This document shows positions 51,867 through 59,903 of a stretch of DNA of 64,000 nucleotides, piece after piece; position 1 is the first letter of the stretch; the number at the start of each line of letters is the position of its first letter. The translations under genes and the position numbers were made by a program. The notes below the pieces were generated by a model that saw only the letters and a list, made by a program, of their open reading frames with translations, had not been told where the DNA came from and did no database searches. Source of the stretch: an uncultured Verrucomicrobiota bacterium (GTDB taxonomy: Bacteria > Verrucomicrobiota > Verrucomicrobiia > Opitutales > Seribacteraceae); NCBI GenBank assembly GCA_902612125.1, contig CACMBV010000002.1:1-64000 (forward strand), read 5' to 3'.

Positions 51867-52778
51867 ATGAATCAGGATTTCAAAAAAGTCTTCAAAACTC
51901 CCAAATATACGGGGGTAACTTTGGCTCTCCTCTCCATGTTTGTCCTGACCAGCATGATGGTCGTTTGGGACAGAATTTCGGAAAAACCGGAAAGCAAAAA
52001 TTCGCAATCACTGGAAATATTTTGTGAAACACAATTAGAGCCTATTTTTCGCCCTGCCTTTCAATCTTTTTACCAAAATACCGGTATCGGGATTAAGGTT
52101 TCATTTTTATCCAGAGAAGAAATTCAGGCTTCATTATCCAAGAAAGATAACAGGCGAGCTATCATTTTCTTAGGTGAGAATGATTATAATTCGGGGGAAG
52201 GCTTAAAAGGCAATTTTGAAGAGAAAATTGTTATTGGGTACCAGTCAGCTAAGAAGGATAAATTCGATGAAAAAAATCAGAACGGTAAATCTGTGTATTG
52301 TCTTGTAGGCAGAGTACTTAATCAACCATCTGATGCCTTTGCCCTCATCCGCTTCATCCTTTCCCCGGATCATGGCCATGCTCTTTTAACCAAAGAGGGA
52401 TTCGTCCCGCAACCCGGAGATAAGTGGGAAAGGATTCCTTTTTTATTAGTCTATGCCTCCGAAAATCAGCGTGCCTGGTTATCTCACTGTTTAAAGACCT
52501 TTTCCATTCGGGAAGGGATTCAGGTTGAGTTGAACATTCGAAGCGAACAGGGTATTGACAAAGCAGTTTCCTTGATTGCAAAAAGCCGTGCCAAGCAATA
52601 TCTTCCAGATATTGTAATCGGATGCCCCAAAATCCAAAATTACCGTGACTTGTTTTCACCCCCCCAATTTATAAATGATCAAAAGATGATGGCTCCCTGC
52701 TATATTTCTAAGACAAGTCGATACTGGCATTCTGCCCAAAGATTACTAAACGCTCTGGAAAAGTGTTCTTCCAAGTAG
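51867..52778 (+). CDS. Membrane-anchored periplasmic binding protein, ModA-like fold
   Basis: A 303-residue protein with an uncleaved-looking N-terminal helix ('GVTLALLSMFVLTSMMVVWD') and a bilobal type II periplasmic binding fold: 'SLEIFCETQLEPIFRPAFQS', 'GIGIKVSFLSREEIQASLSK', 'ALIRFILSPDHGHALLTKEG' with 'FVPQPGDKW' and 'LPDIVIGCPK'. The fold resembles molybdate/tungstate-type binding proteins (ModA), but no permease or ATPase is adjacent. It could scavenge or sense an oxyanion for the neighbouring module, or be a scaffold. It follows the surface protein by 47 bp. Confidence 0.7.
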   Translation: MNQDFKKVFKTPKYTGVTLALLSMFVLTSMMVVWDRISEKPESKNSQSLEIFCETQLEPIFRPAFQSFYQNTGIGIKVSFLSREEIQASLSKKDNRRAIIFLGENDYNSGEGLKGNFEEKIVIGYQSAKKDKFDEKNQNGKSVYCLVGRVLNQPSDAFALIRFILSPDHGHALLTKEGFVPQPGDKWERIPFLLVYASENQRAWLSHCLKTFSIREGIQVELNIRSEQGIDKAVSLIAKSRAKQYLPDIVIGCPKIQNYRDLFSPPQFINDQKMMAPCYISKTSRYWHSAQRLLNALEKCSSK

Positions 52779-52817
52779 ACTTTACGATTTGCGAAAATTG
52801 AATTTCCCTCATTTGAT

Positions 52818-53798
52818 ATGAAAATGGTTAAGCTGATTACAATCTTTTTACTGGGGTTGAATGTCGTTCACGGTGACATGGTTGATCTTGCTGCATGGGA
52901 GAAACAATCCCCAGAAGATCTCACAGACTTGCTTGCCATTCAGGAACGCCTACGGGAACTCTTACCGGATGCAAAAAAAGCCCTTGTTTCCATCGAGGCA
53001 GGAGATGGTGCAGGAAGTGGTGTGATCGTATCCAAAGAAGGACTTGTCCTAACCGCTGCTCATGTCATTGGAAAAACAGGCAAAAAAATGCAAGTTCGTC
53101 TACCAACCGGCAAACGAAATTCAGCCGTAACTTTGGGCGGATCTGAAATTTCAGATGCAGCCATGCTTAAAATCAAAGGGGAAGAGGAATGGCCATTCGT
53201 TGCTATCGCCAAAAGGGGTGAATCCAAGGTAGGGGATTGGTGTTTTGGCCTGGGGCACCCGGGTGGGTTTGATAAAGATAGAGGAATTGTTGTGCGCGTA
53301 GGTAAAATCATTGCCAAAAAAGATGAAACCATGCAGACAGACAGCCGTCTTCTTGGAGGAGATTCCGGGGGTCCCCTATTTGATTTTGATGGCCGATTAA
53401 TTGCCATTCACAGTCGGGTATCGCAAAAGCCTGACCAAAATTTTCATGTTCCAGTAGAATCTTTTCTTGCTAATTGGGAAACATTTCGCGACGAGGAACT
53501 GATTTCCTATGATATAATGCAAGACGGGGGATTCTTTGGCGTTGCCTGTGAAGAAATTGAAGCCGGCCTCATCGTTCGAGAAGTAATCCCTGGGACTGCC
53601 GCCGAAAAAGCCGGACTCAAACTCAACGATATTTTGCTAGAGGTAAATGATGAGCCTTTAGATTCAAGGGAAGAATTCATTATTATCATCTCATCCTTAA
53701 AACCCGGTGATGAGGCTAGGATTCTTTACCAACGAGATGGAGCCCAGCTTGCAGTAAAGGTAAATTTAGGAGTGCGACCAAAAGTAGCCGAAGAATGA
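52818..53798 (+). CDS. Trypsin-like serine protease with PDZ domain (HtrA/S1C-like)
   Basis: A 326-residue exported protein (signal peptide 'ITIFLLGLNVVHG'). The S1C catalytic triad is intact: His82 in 'LVLTAAHVIG', Asp113 in 'SEISDAAMLKIK' and Ser183 in 'LGGDSGGPLFDFDG'. A PDZ domain spans about 230-320 ('GFFGVACEEIEAGLIVREVI', 'GLKLNDILLEVNDEPLDSRE'). HtrA-type proteases degrade misfolded periplasmic proteins. The 4-bp ATGA overlap with the next gene couples it to a pseudoprotease, which may regulate or recruit it. Confidence 0.9.
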   Translation: MKMVKLITIFLLGLNVVHGDMVDLAAWEKQSPEDLTDLLAIQERLRELLPDAKKALVSIEAGDGAGSGVIVSKEGLVLTAAHVIGKTGKKMQVRLPTGKRNSAVTLGGSEISDAAMLKIKGEEEWPFVAIAKRGESKVGDWCFGLGHPGGFDKDRGIVVRVGKIIAKKDETMQTDSRLLGGDSGGPLFDFDGRLIAIHSRVSQKPDQNFHVPVESFLANWETFRDEELISYDIMQDGGFFGVACEEIEAGLIVREVIPGTAAEKAGLKLNDILLEVNDEPLDSREEFIIIISSLKPGDEARILYQRDGAQLAVKVNLGVRPKVAEE

Positions 53799-54787
53799 AA
53801 TTTTTTCTATCTCTCCTTGTCACCATTCCATTGCTTGGCGAAATAGAGCAACAGGACAACAACGGCTCTGGCAAAACCCTGCCTCTGAAGTATAGGCTCA
53901 ACGGGAAGTCCACTCAGGACGCGTTTGGTAAGGCAAAACATACCGCACTTGCTGCGACTGCCAAATTAACAAGGAATGATAAACTGATTGCCATGGGTGC
54001 GATTGTTAGTCCTGAAGGATATATTCTGACCAAAGCGAGTTCCTGTGTAGGTGCACGGCTTGCCACCCTTGCGAATGGCGAAATCTATCAATTACGAATA
54101 AAAAAACGTAATGAAGAGTTGGACCTGGCTTTGTACCAGATGATATCCGACAAAAAGGATTTTCCCTATGTTTCCTGGAATGAAAAAAATGCCTCGGACC
54201 AAGTCTCATGGGTTCTCTCTGCTTTCACTGAACTGGATGAAATAAGAGTTGGCATTACCAGTGGCAAAAAGAGGGAAATTGGCCGAGAAGGCGGCGTCAT
54301 GGGTGTCATTCTGGGTAATGAAAGCAAAGAAGGCGTTCGCGTTACCGAAGTCGTCCCGCAAGCAGCTGCCGATAAAGCCGGGTTGCGGAACGGAGATATA
54401 ATGCAAAAAGTGGATGGGAGAACTGTCAGAAAACGGGATCAGGTCGTGAATCTAGTTAGTAAAAAGGACCCGGGTGATGTGGTCTCGGTTGAAGTTTTAC
54501 GAAAAAATAAATCTATGAATTTCAGAATTACCCTGGGTCATCGCTCCGTTACCTTTGATCTTTTTAATCGAAACTTACAAATGAGCGGTCCTGTTTCCAA
54601 AAGGAAAGATAACTTTCCCTTGATTATTCAGCATGACCTACCACTGCCCAAAGAGGCCATGGGGGGTCCTTTATTTGATCTGGAAGGTAATTGTATAGGT
54701 ATCAATATTGCCAGGGTGGACCGGGTGACGGTTTTTTCACTACCGGCCCGTATTGCTAGCAAAATGACCACCGACTTGAAAAAGTAA
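53795..54787 (+). CDS. Catalytically dead S1C-like protease homologue with embedded PDZ domain
   Basis: A 330-residue exported protein ('FFLSLLVTIPLLGE') related to the protease upstream but inactive by sequence. The His position reads Ser82 ('YILTKASSCV' where 'LTAAHV' is expected), and the nucleophile is Met289 ('KEAMGGPLFDLEG' for 'DSGGPL'); only the Asp ('LDLALYQM') remains. The PDZ domain (about 165-245, 'EGVRVTEVVPQAAADKAGLR') lies inside the protease fold, before the 'GGPLF' part, instead of after it. It is likely a regulatory or binding partner of the active protease. Confidence 0.82.
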   Translation: MKFFLSLLVTIPLLGEIEQQDNNGSGKTLPLKYRLNGKSTQDAFGKAKHTALAATAKLTRNDKLIAMGAIVSPEGYILTKASSCVGARLATLANGEIYQLRIKKRNEELDLALYQMISDKKDFPYVSWNEKNASDQVSWVLSAFTELDEIRVGITSGKKREIGREGGVMGVILGNESKEGVRVTEVVPQAAADKAGLRNGDIMQKVDGRTVRKRDQVVNLVSKKDPGDVVSVEVLRKNKSMNFRITLGHRSVTFDLFNRNLQMSGPVSKRKDNFPLIIQHDLPLPKEAMGGPLFDLEGNCIGINIARVDRVTVFSLPARIASKMTTDLKK

Positions 54788-54795
54788 GGGATGAC

Positions 54796-55989
54796 TTATC
54801 TCAGCGGAAACCCTAGAACGACTCGAAAGCCAATTTCAGAGCCACGCCATGAAGGGGCTGAACTTTCCCTGTTAGCAGATCTACACTCATAAGCTGTTCT
54901 ATAAAAACTACCTCCGCGCAAAACCCTGTTTTTTCCATGCAATGGACCCATGGGGTTGACTACCATGCCTTCGGGATACTCGCCGTAATAATCATAACAC
55001 CATTCCATCACACTTCCATGCATATCGAATACGCCCCAACGATTCGAAGGAAATCTTGAAAATTTCGGGCCTACCGGAATTAATTTACCTCGATTGATCA
55101 AGGTGCCCTCATCCCCCATGATGTAGTCTTCTTTACTACCATCTAAGTTGGCATTAAGACCGGAGAGCGTGTTGCCCTCACCCAAACCGCATGGTCCTGC
55201 ATTACCCGCTCGGCACGCATATTCCCATTCGGCCTCGGTGGGCAACCGGTAGATCATCCCCTGTGGAATAAGGCCGTTGCTATACCCATATTCCGTAAGC
55301 TTATGACAATATGATACTGCCTGCGTGTAAGAAACCTGATTTACGGGTAGCTGGTTTTGTCGGTCAAGTAGCGTTTGCAGGATGGTGGAATATTCGTTTA
55401 CGGTAAAATTAAGTGACTCCGCAACCTTAGTCTTGAAATTCTTTGCTACTTGATTCCAAACATTGACTAAGTGGATCATAGATCGGAGACTCATAAAAAG
55501 GGAACTAATTTCAGGATTGGTCAGTTTCTTAAAATCAGCATGCAGGAAAGGGGGTAATTTACCTTTAAGTGAAGGCTGTAAAAGGAGATTTTTATAGAGT
55601 GATAGGACTAATTCTTTCTCAGAATTTTTTAACTCGAAAGAATGATCCTTCTTGGAAGTAGCCAAGGCGTTCCACTCATTAATGGTAAGCTCGTACATTG
55701 AAATGTAATATAAATTAGATATTTGAACTTTATGCTGCCATTCGTCTAGATCCCTTCCATTTTCTCTGTCGGCACTGCCCATTAGAAACTCACCCGGCAT
55801 AATCTTTACGAATTTGGATTTAAATTCCGCGGTTTGAAGTTTGTGGAGATCTTTTTCCAAAGGCTGGAGATTGCTTTTATGCGGGAAGGGCAAAGGCAAT
55901 GGGCGGGTATTCGTTGAAGCTTTTTTATTTTCTTCCTTGGAACATGAAAGGAAGAGAACAAGAAAGATGGAAATGAAAACAAGCTTCAT
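54796..55989 (-). CDS. SUMF1/FGE-fold lipoprotein with an insertion
   Basis: A 397-residue lipoprotein (lipobox 'LVLFLSCSKE'). The formylglycine-generating-enzyme fold is split: 'IMPGEFLMGSADRENGRDLD' and 'YYISMYELTINEWNAL' come first, then about 100 inserted helical residues, then 'LPVNQVSYTQAVSYCHKLTE', 'YRLPTEAEWEYACRAGN' and 'RVLRGGSFYRTAYECRSANR' with 'GFRVVL'. Only one of the two catalytic Cys expected in true FGE is near the right place, so it is probably not a sulfatase-activating enzyme but a binding protein of this fold. It follows a two-component pair on the same strand (12 bp gap). Confidence 0.82.
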   Translation of the reverse strand: MKLVFISIFLVLFLSCSKEENKKASTNTRPLPLPFPHKSNLQPLEKDLHKLQTAEFKSKFVKIMPGEFLMGSADRENGRDLDEWQHKVQISNLYYISMYELTINEWNALATSKKDHSFELKNSEKELVLSLYKNLLLQPSLKGKLPPFLHADFKKLTNPEISSLFMSLRSMIHLVNVWNQVAKNFKTKVAESLNFTVNEYSTILQTLLDRQNQLPVNQVSYTQAVSYCHKLTEYGYSNGLIPQGMIYRLPTEAEWEYACRAGNAGPCGLGEGNTLSGLNANLDGSKEDYIMGDEGTLINRGKLIPVGPKFSRFPSNRWGVFDMHGSVMEWCYDYYGEYPEGMVVNPMGPLHGKNRVLRGGSFYRTAYECRSANRESSAPSWRGSEIGFRVVLGFPLR

Positions 55990-56001
55990 CCAAAATCAAG
56001 A

Positions 56002-57657
56002 CTACGCCTGAGTCATTGGTAATTTAATATAAAAAGTGGTGCCTTCACCCTCAACGCTTTCGAACCAAATCTGCCCATTGTGAGACTTGACTACCACGTT
56101 GTGAGCAATGGCCAAGCCCTGACCTGTTCCGACTCCGACTTCTTTGGTAGTGAAAAAGGGTTCGAAGATTCTTTCCTGTACCATGGGGGGGATACCTCCT
56201 CCATTATCGGTAATTGAAATGACCACGCAGTCATCCGAAGGATAATACCTGGTTTTTATATTAATTTCACCCTTTCCTTTTGACTCAGAACGGTCGCGAA
56301 TGGCGTGTGCCCCATTCACAATTAAATTCAAGACCACTTGGTTAATTTCTCCAACATTACAGGGTACCATTGGTAGACTTTCGTCCAAACCCGTAATTAC
56401 CTCCGCATGATACTTCCATTCATTCGTGGCTACCACGATGGTCGACTTAATTGCCTGATTGAGATCATTGGGTTTCTTGGCTGATTCCGCATCCCGGTAG
56501 GCAAAATTTTTCATGGACTTTACGATGGTCGTTATGCGTGAAATTCCTTCTTCAGCTTGCTGGACCGCCTCAGGGGCATTTTCCGTCAAGAAGGAAAGTT
56601 CCTTATCATCAGGAGCCCGGTTGGAACCGGAAATTTTGGAAATAAATCCTTCGATTGCCTCTTTAAGAAAAAGGATGTTGTCGTTAGCGAATTGAGAAGG
56701 CGAATTGATCTCATGGGCGATTCCTGACGCCAGTTGCCCTACTGCTTCCATTTTTTGGGCATGAACCAGCTGGGTCTCCAACTCTTTTCTCTGTTTAATT
56801 TCCAACTTTAATTGCTCAGTCTTTTTGACTAAAGCGGATGTTCTTTGTTTAACGGTAACTTCCAATCCATTAATCAGACCCTGCAATCTTCTCGTAAGTG
56901 ACTTAACCTCCTCCGGCCCAATTTCAGGAGAATTAAAAGCCTGATTATTTTCAATGGATCTGGCGGCTGCCTCTTCAAGCCGGGAAATCGGCCGGGCAAA
57001 ACTGCGATAGGTTACAAAGGCCAATCCAATAATCAGGGCAAGATATAAAATACTTACGGTAAACAAGGATAATCTGCTATTTTGCTCACGGGCATCGAGT
57101 TCTTGCCACTTCACCCGTAGGGATTCATTGGCATTTTGTAAGCTTTGTAACGCTTGCATCTCCAAATAGTCTAAATTGTTTTTTAGTGTCTCCCGCACGG
57201 AGTCGTACTTATTCCTAGCCAAGGCATTACCTCCAATCCAATTTTCATTTTTTGGAGACGGTTGCAGCTTCTGCATTTGGGAGATGGCACTTTCCATTTC
57301 CCTAATCCCTTTTGCGATCGGAAGCATAATTTCATCAGGAAAATTTTCGTGATATAAGTCAGATAACTTGTTGGCACCCTCTTTGGAAAGGGCAATGGCA
57401 TCATTGGCTATACTAAAGACACCATCATAATCCTTGGGATATATCTCCATGGTCACAAAAATCCCTCTGGTGGTTTCAAGAAAAGCCATAACATCGGCAT
57501 GTCGACTGGAGGAGGATCCTGACTTTTGGGCCTCTTGTTCAAGCTCATCCGTGGCCTTATTTAATCCCGAGAAGGTAAACCAACCAAAGATTGCAATGCA
57601 TAAGGCTCCGATAAGACTGCCACTGGTGAGCAGCACGATATAGCTTCGTACTCTCAC
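56002..57657 (-). CDS. Sensor histidine kinase
   Basis: A 551-residue inner-membrane kinase. TM1 is at about 8-30, a periplasmic helical sensor region to about 195, TM2 at 196-218 and a HAMP segment after it ('[18 protein letters not shown]'). A coiled-coil leads to the HisKA box '[18 protein letters not shown]' with the phospho-accepting His near residue 314, as in the NtrB/LuxQ-like class. The ATPase domain has N box '[17 protein letters not shown]', G1 '[11 protein letters not shown]' and G2 '[15 protein letters not shown]'. It is co-transcribed with the response regulator upstream (22 bp) and the SUMF1-fold lipoprotein downstream. Confidence 0.92.
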   Translation of the reverse strand: MRVRSYIVLLTSGSLIGALCIAIFGWFTFSGLNKATDELEQEAQKSGSSSSRHADVMAFLETTRGIFVTMEIYPKDYDGVFSIANDAIALSKEGANKLSDLYHENFPDEIMLPIAKGIREMESAISQMQKLQPSPKNENWIGGNALARNKYDSVRETLKNNLDYLEMQALQSLQNANESLRVKWQELDAREQNSRLSLFTVSILYLALIIGLAFVTYRSFARPISRLEEAAARSIENNQAFNSPEIGPEEVKSLTRRLQGLINGLEVTVKQRTSALVKKTEQLKLEIKQRKELETQLVHAQKMEAVGQLASGIAHEINSPSQFANDNILFLKEAIEGFISKISGSNRAPDDKELSFLTENAPEAVQQAEEGISRITTIVKSMKNFAYRDAESAKKPNDLNQAIKSTIVVATNEWKYHAEVITGLDESLPMVPCNVGEINQVVLNLIVNGAHAIRDRSESKGKGEINIKTRYYPSDDCVVISITDNGGGIPPMVQERIFEPFFTTKEVGVGTGQGLAIAHNVVVKSHNGQIWFESVEGEGTTFYIKLPMTQA

Positions 57658-57679
57658 TTTAACACATCATAACTGCATG

Positions 57680-58828
57680 TTACTTTATAAAATTTAGCGG
57701 AACCAGAACCTGTATTTTTTTGGGGAACGGGCTATCTTCGTAGCATGAATTATAATTACGGATAACCTTAAGTAGCTGCCTATCCACATCGGTCCCGGCA
57801 GCCGCAATTAAAAAACCATCGTCAAGCCTCAACTCCTGTGACAACCTCATACCAATATCAATATCCGCAATGCTTATTTCCTGCAGGCTAGAAGTCTCCT
57901 GCGCGATTACAATTAAATCGGAAAGAGAATTAGTGACCTTCGGATCGTAATCCTTTTCCCTCTCCTTGAGCGTGTTGACGATGAGACTTCGATTATATCC
58001 TTGTTCTTCGTAATAATCGAAATCTAAAGCTACCTTCAAAATGGATGCCGCAATCCGTATCCCATCTTCTTTTTCCTGTTCAAACCGATATTGGACATCT
58101 ACACTTTTAAGAATTTCCCCCACTTCTTCCAGCCCTGGAATTTTGTTAAGTATATTTCTTGTATCTTCGGGAAATTTTGCCAAAAGGGTTTTAACTTCCT
58201 TGGTTAACTCTTTTCGGTAGTACACATCTTCAGTTACATTCTCAGGTAATGCCAAATAAGCAAGTTGGGAAAAAACCGACGCGACATCGACTCGCCAGGA
58301 ATGCGGGATTGCTAGTTTTTCGGCAAGTTCGTTCGCCATTCTACGAACCCGTTGTACCCTGCCAAAAAAAAGCGGTTTTGCAGTTGATAATGATTCAGCC
58401 AAGGCATCCACAGCTCCTCTGAGAGTTTGATCCAGCAGGATTCTCTTACTCTTGACCAAATCATGCTGCTCAAGTCCATCATTTAGAACTTTAATCAGTC
58501 GTTCAGGTGGACAGGGCTTGGAAAGCATACGGAAAACATTTCCGTCATTCACAGCCGCCATCGCTGAATCAAAATCGGTATGTCCTGTCAATAAAATCGT
58601 GGACACTTCATGGTCTCTTTTTTTGATCTCCGCCAACATATCCGCCCCATTCATCCCGGGCATCCTCATATCGGAAAGAACCAAGGCAAAACCACCTTCC
58701 TTTTCAAAAACCTCAAGACCTTCCATTCCATCGGAAGCTAAATGTAATTCGAAATCTTTACGCAAATTTAACTGGAATCCTCTGAGAATAGAATCCTCAT
58801 CATCTACGCACAATATTTTATTGTTCAT
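57680..58828 (-). CDS. Response regulator with C-terminal helical (degenerate HD-like) domain
   Basis: A 382-residue regulator. The receiver domain (1-125) has the acidic pair 'CVDDEDSILRG', phospho-acceptor Asp53 in 'LVLSDMRMPGMNG', Thr81 in 'TILLTGHTD' and Lys104 in 'MLSKPCPP'. From about 130 on comes a helical domain resembling HD-GYP proteins in layout ('AVDALAESLSTAKPLFFGRV', 'RVRRMANELAEKLAIPHSWR') but lacking the HD and GYP motifs, so it is not expected to hydrolyse cyclic-di-GMP. No DNA-binding domain is present. It precedes its kinase in the same operon. Confidence 0.88.
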   Translation of the reverse strand: MNNKILCVDDEDSILRGFQLNLRKDFELHLASDGMEGLEVFEKEGGFALVLSDMRMPGMNGADMLAEIKKRDHEVSTILLTGHTDFDSAMAAVNDGNVFRMLSKPCPPERLIKVLNDGLEQHDLVKSKRILLDQTLRGAVDALAESLSTAKPLFFGRVQRVRRMANELAEKLAIPHSWRVDVASVFSQLAYLALPENVTEDVYYRKELTKEVKTLLAKFPEDTRNILNKIPGLEEVGEILKSVDVQYRFEQEKEDGIRIAASILKVALDFDYYEEQGYNRSLIVNTLKEREKDYDPKVTNSLSDLIVIAQETSSLQEISIADIDIGMRLSQELRLDDGFLIAAAGTDVDRQLLKVIRNYNSCYEDSPFPKKIQVLVPLNFIK

Positions 58829-58931
58829 TTAGGGGATATAAAGGGTATGGTTTTGATAATTCATTAAGAGGGATCGTGAACAAGGATCAACGCAAAAATG
58901 CTCAATCAACAAACACGGTCCAAAAGAAATC

Positions 58932-59107
58932 CTAAAAATGATTTACCTTATAAATAAAGTCGTACTTCTCGAAAGAGGTTAACGCATCGATGGTTTTTTT
59001 TGTTTCAGTGATCATTAAGGGTGGGTAATCCTGATTGATTGTCAAATCCTTGGAACCCACTTTGCCTCGGTCAGACCCAGTATTTTGAATCTTAACTTCC
59101 GTCCCGG
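58932..59107 (-). pseudogene. C-terminal fragment of a decayed secreted protein gene
   Basis: In the 1-kb stretch without an intact gene, the minus strand here reads 'GIAGTEVKIQNTGSDRGKVG' then 'SKDLTINQDYPPLMITETKK' and ends at TAG 58932 after 'DFIYKVNHF'. It has normal protein-like composition but no start. It may be the former C-terminus of the ThuA-like pseudogene just upstream (one frameshift away) or of another gene. The remaining bases 58829-58931 show nothing recognisable. Confidence 0.45.
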
Positions 59108-59116
59108 CAATTCCAT

Positions 59117-59748
59117 TTAAAAAAATTTACTATAATTGTTGGATCCTCTGATCACATGAGTCCCTTGGTGAAACCAAACCCCACGCCTTTTATGATAATT
59201 CTTTCCTCGCTGGTAAACCCAGGCCGCATACTTGGCTTCCGCTCGCTTTATAATGTCTTCCCATAAACGAGGATTATTGCTGCATGGAAAATACTTTACT
59301 GGCAGCTTGATATAGTTAGTCATCCTTTGGGGATTTACAGACCCATTTGTTTCGAAGTAATCATCGATCCATTGTGAAAATAATCCCCTGGGATATCCTT
59401 GAGAACTTCAATACCGTAGTGATTGGAAGTAAAGCCATTTTCTTTCTTCCTAAGTTTTCCAAACACCTTTAAATATTATCTAATCAAATATCTCCCCCCT
59501 CCATCGCACTTAAGAACGATAAAATCGTCATCCTCAAAAATGGAAGGATTCTTGGGAAAGCAATCATCGGTAACTATAATTCTAAAACTCCATCTTCACC
59601 GCATTGATACACTTTGAAGACATTCTACTCCATGAAAAATGCACATGGTAAGGATGACTTGTCATCCCAGCAATTAAGGCTACATCCTCTACCGCGTTGA
59701 AAAAGATAATGATAAAAACAATGGAAATATGCGGAAGACAAATTTCAC
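59117..59748 (-). pseudogene. Decayed ThuA-like (trehalose utilisation family) secreted protein gene
   Basis: Reading the minus strand in pieces gives a ThuA-domain protein broken by at least three frameshifts and one TAA. GTG 59748 begins a leader 'KFVFRIFPLFLSLSFS'; a shift leads to 'VEDVALIAGMTSHPYHVHFS'; another shift to 'RIIVTDDCFPKNPSIFEDDD' and 'FIVLKCDGGGRYLI' then TAA; then 'NGFTSNHYGIEVLKDIPGDY' and, after a shift, 'SQWIDDYFETNGSVNPQRMT' to the stop at 59117. ThuA landmarks (DGGGG, HYGVEVPKD, W..YFE.HWSVNPHW) are recognisable though eroded. ThuA-like proteins act on sugars in this phylum. The gene is dead. Confidence 0.7.
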
Positions 59749-59903
59749 CGTAATTAAATTTTACGGTATGGTTTGGGTGCCAAGTTAGGATTTAACCTGA
59801 AACAATCTTTGCTCTCTACCAAACTTTATAGTTACGAAACAAAAATACTTTTTTTGGTATTAATCGCTTCCATTTTAGTAAAAATATCTTCTAATTTAAT
59901 CCT

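Noticed and set aside
54796-55989. Reading the SUMF1-fold protein as a sulfatase-activating formylglycine enzyme
   Set aside because: Only one of the two catalytic Cys is near its expected place and the protein is a lipoprotein with a large insertion.
57680-58828. Calling the response regulator a cyclic-di-GMP phosphodiesterase
   Set aside because: HD and GYP motifs are absent from the C-terminal domain.
59423-59617. Plus-strand frame of 64 codons in the pseudogene region
   Set aside because: Antisense to the ThuA-like remnant; no start context or family feature.
58829-59903. Possible RNA gene or mobile element in the gene-poor kilobase
   Set aside because: Sequence is explained by protein-gene remnants; no tRNA cloverleaf, terminal repeats or transposase motif was seen.
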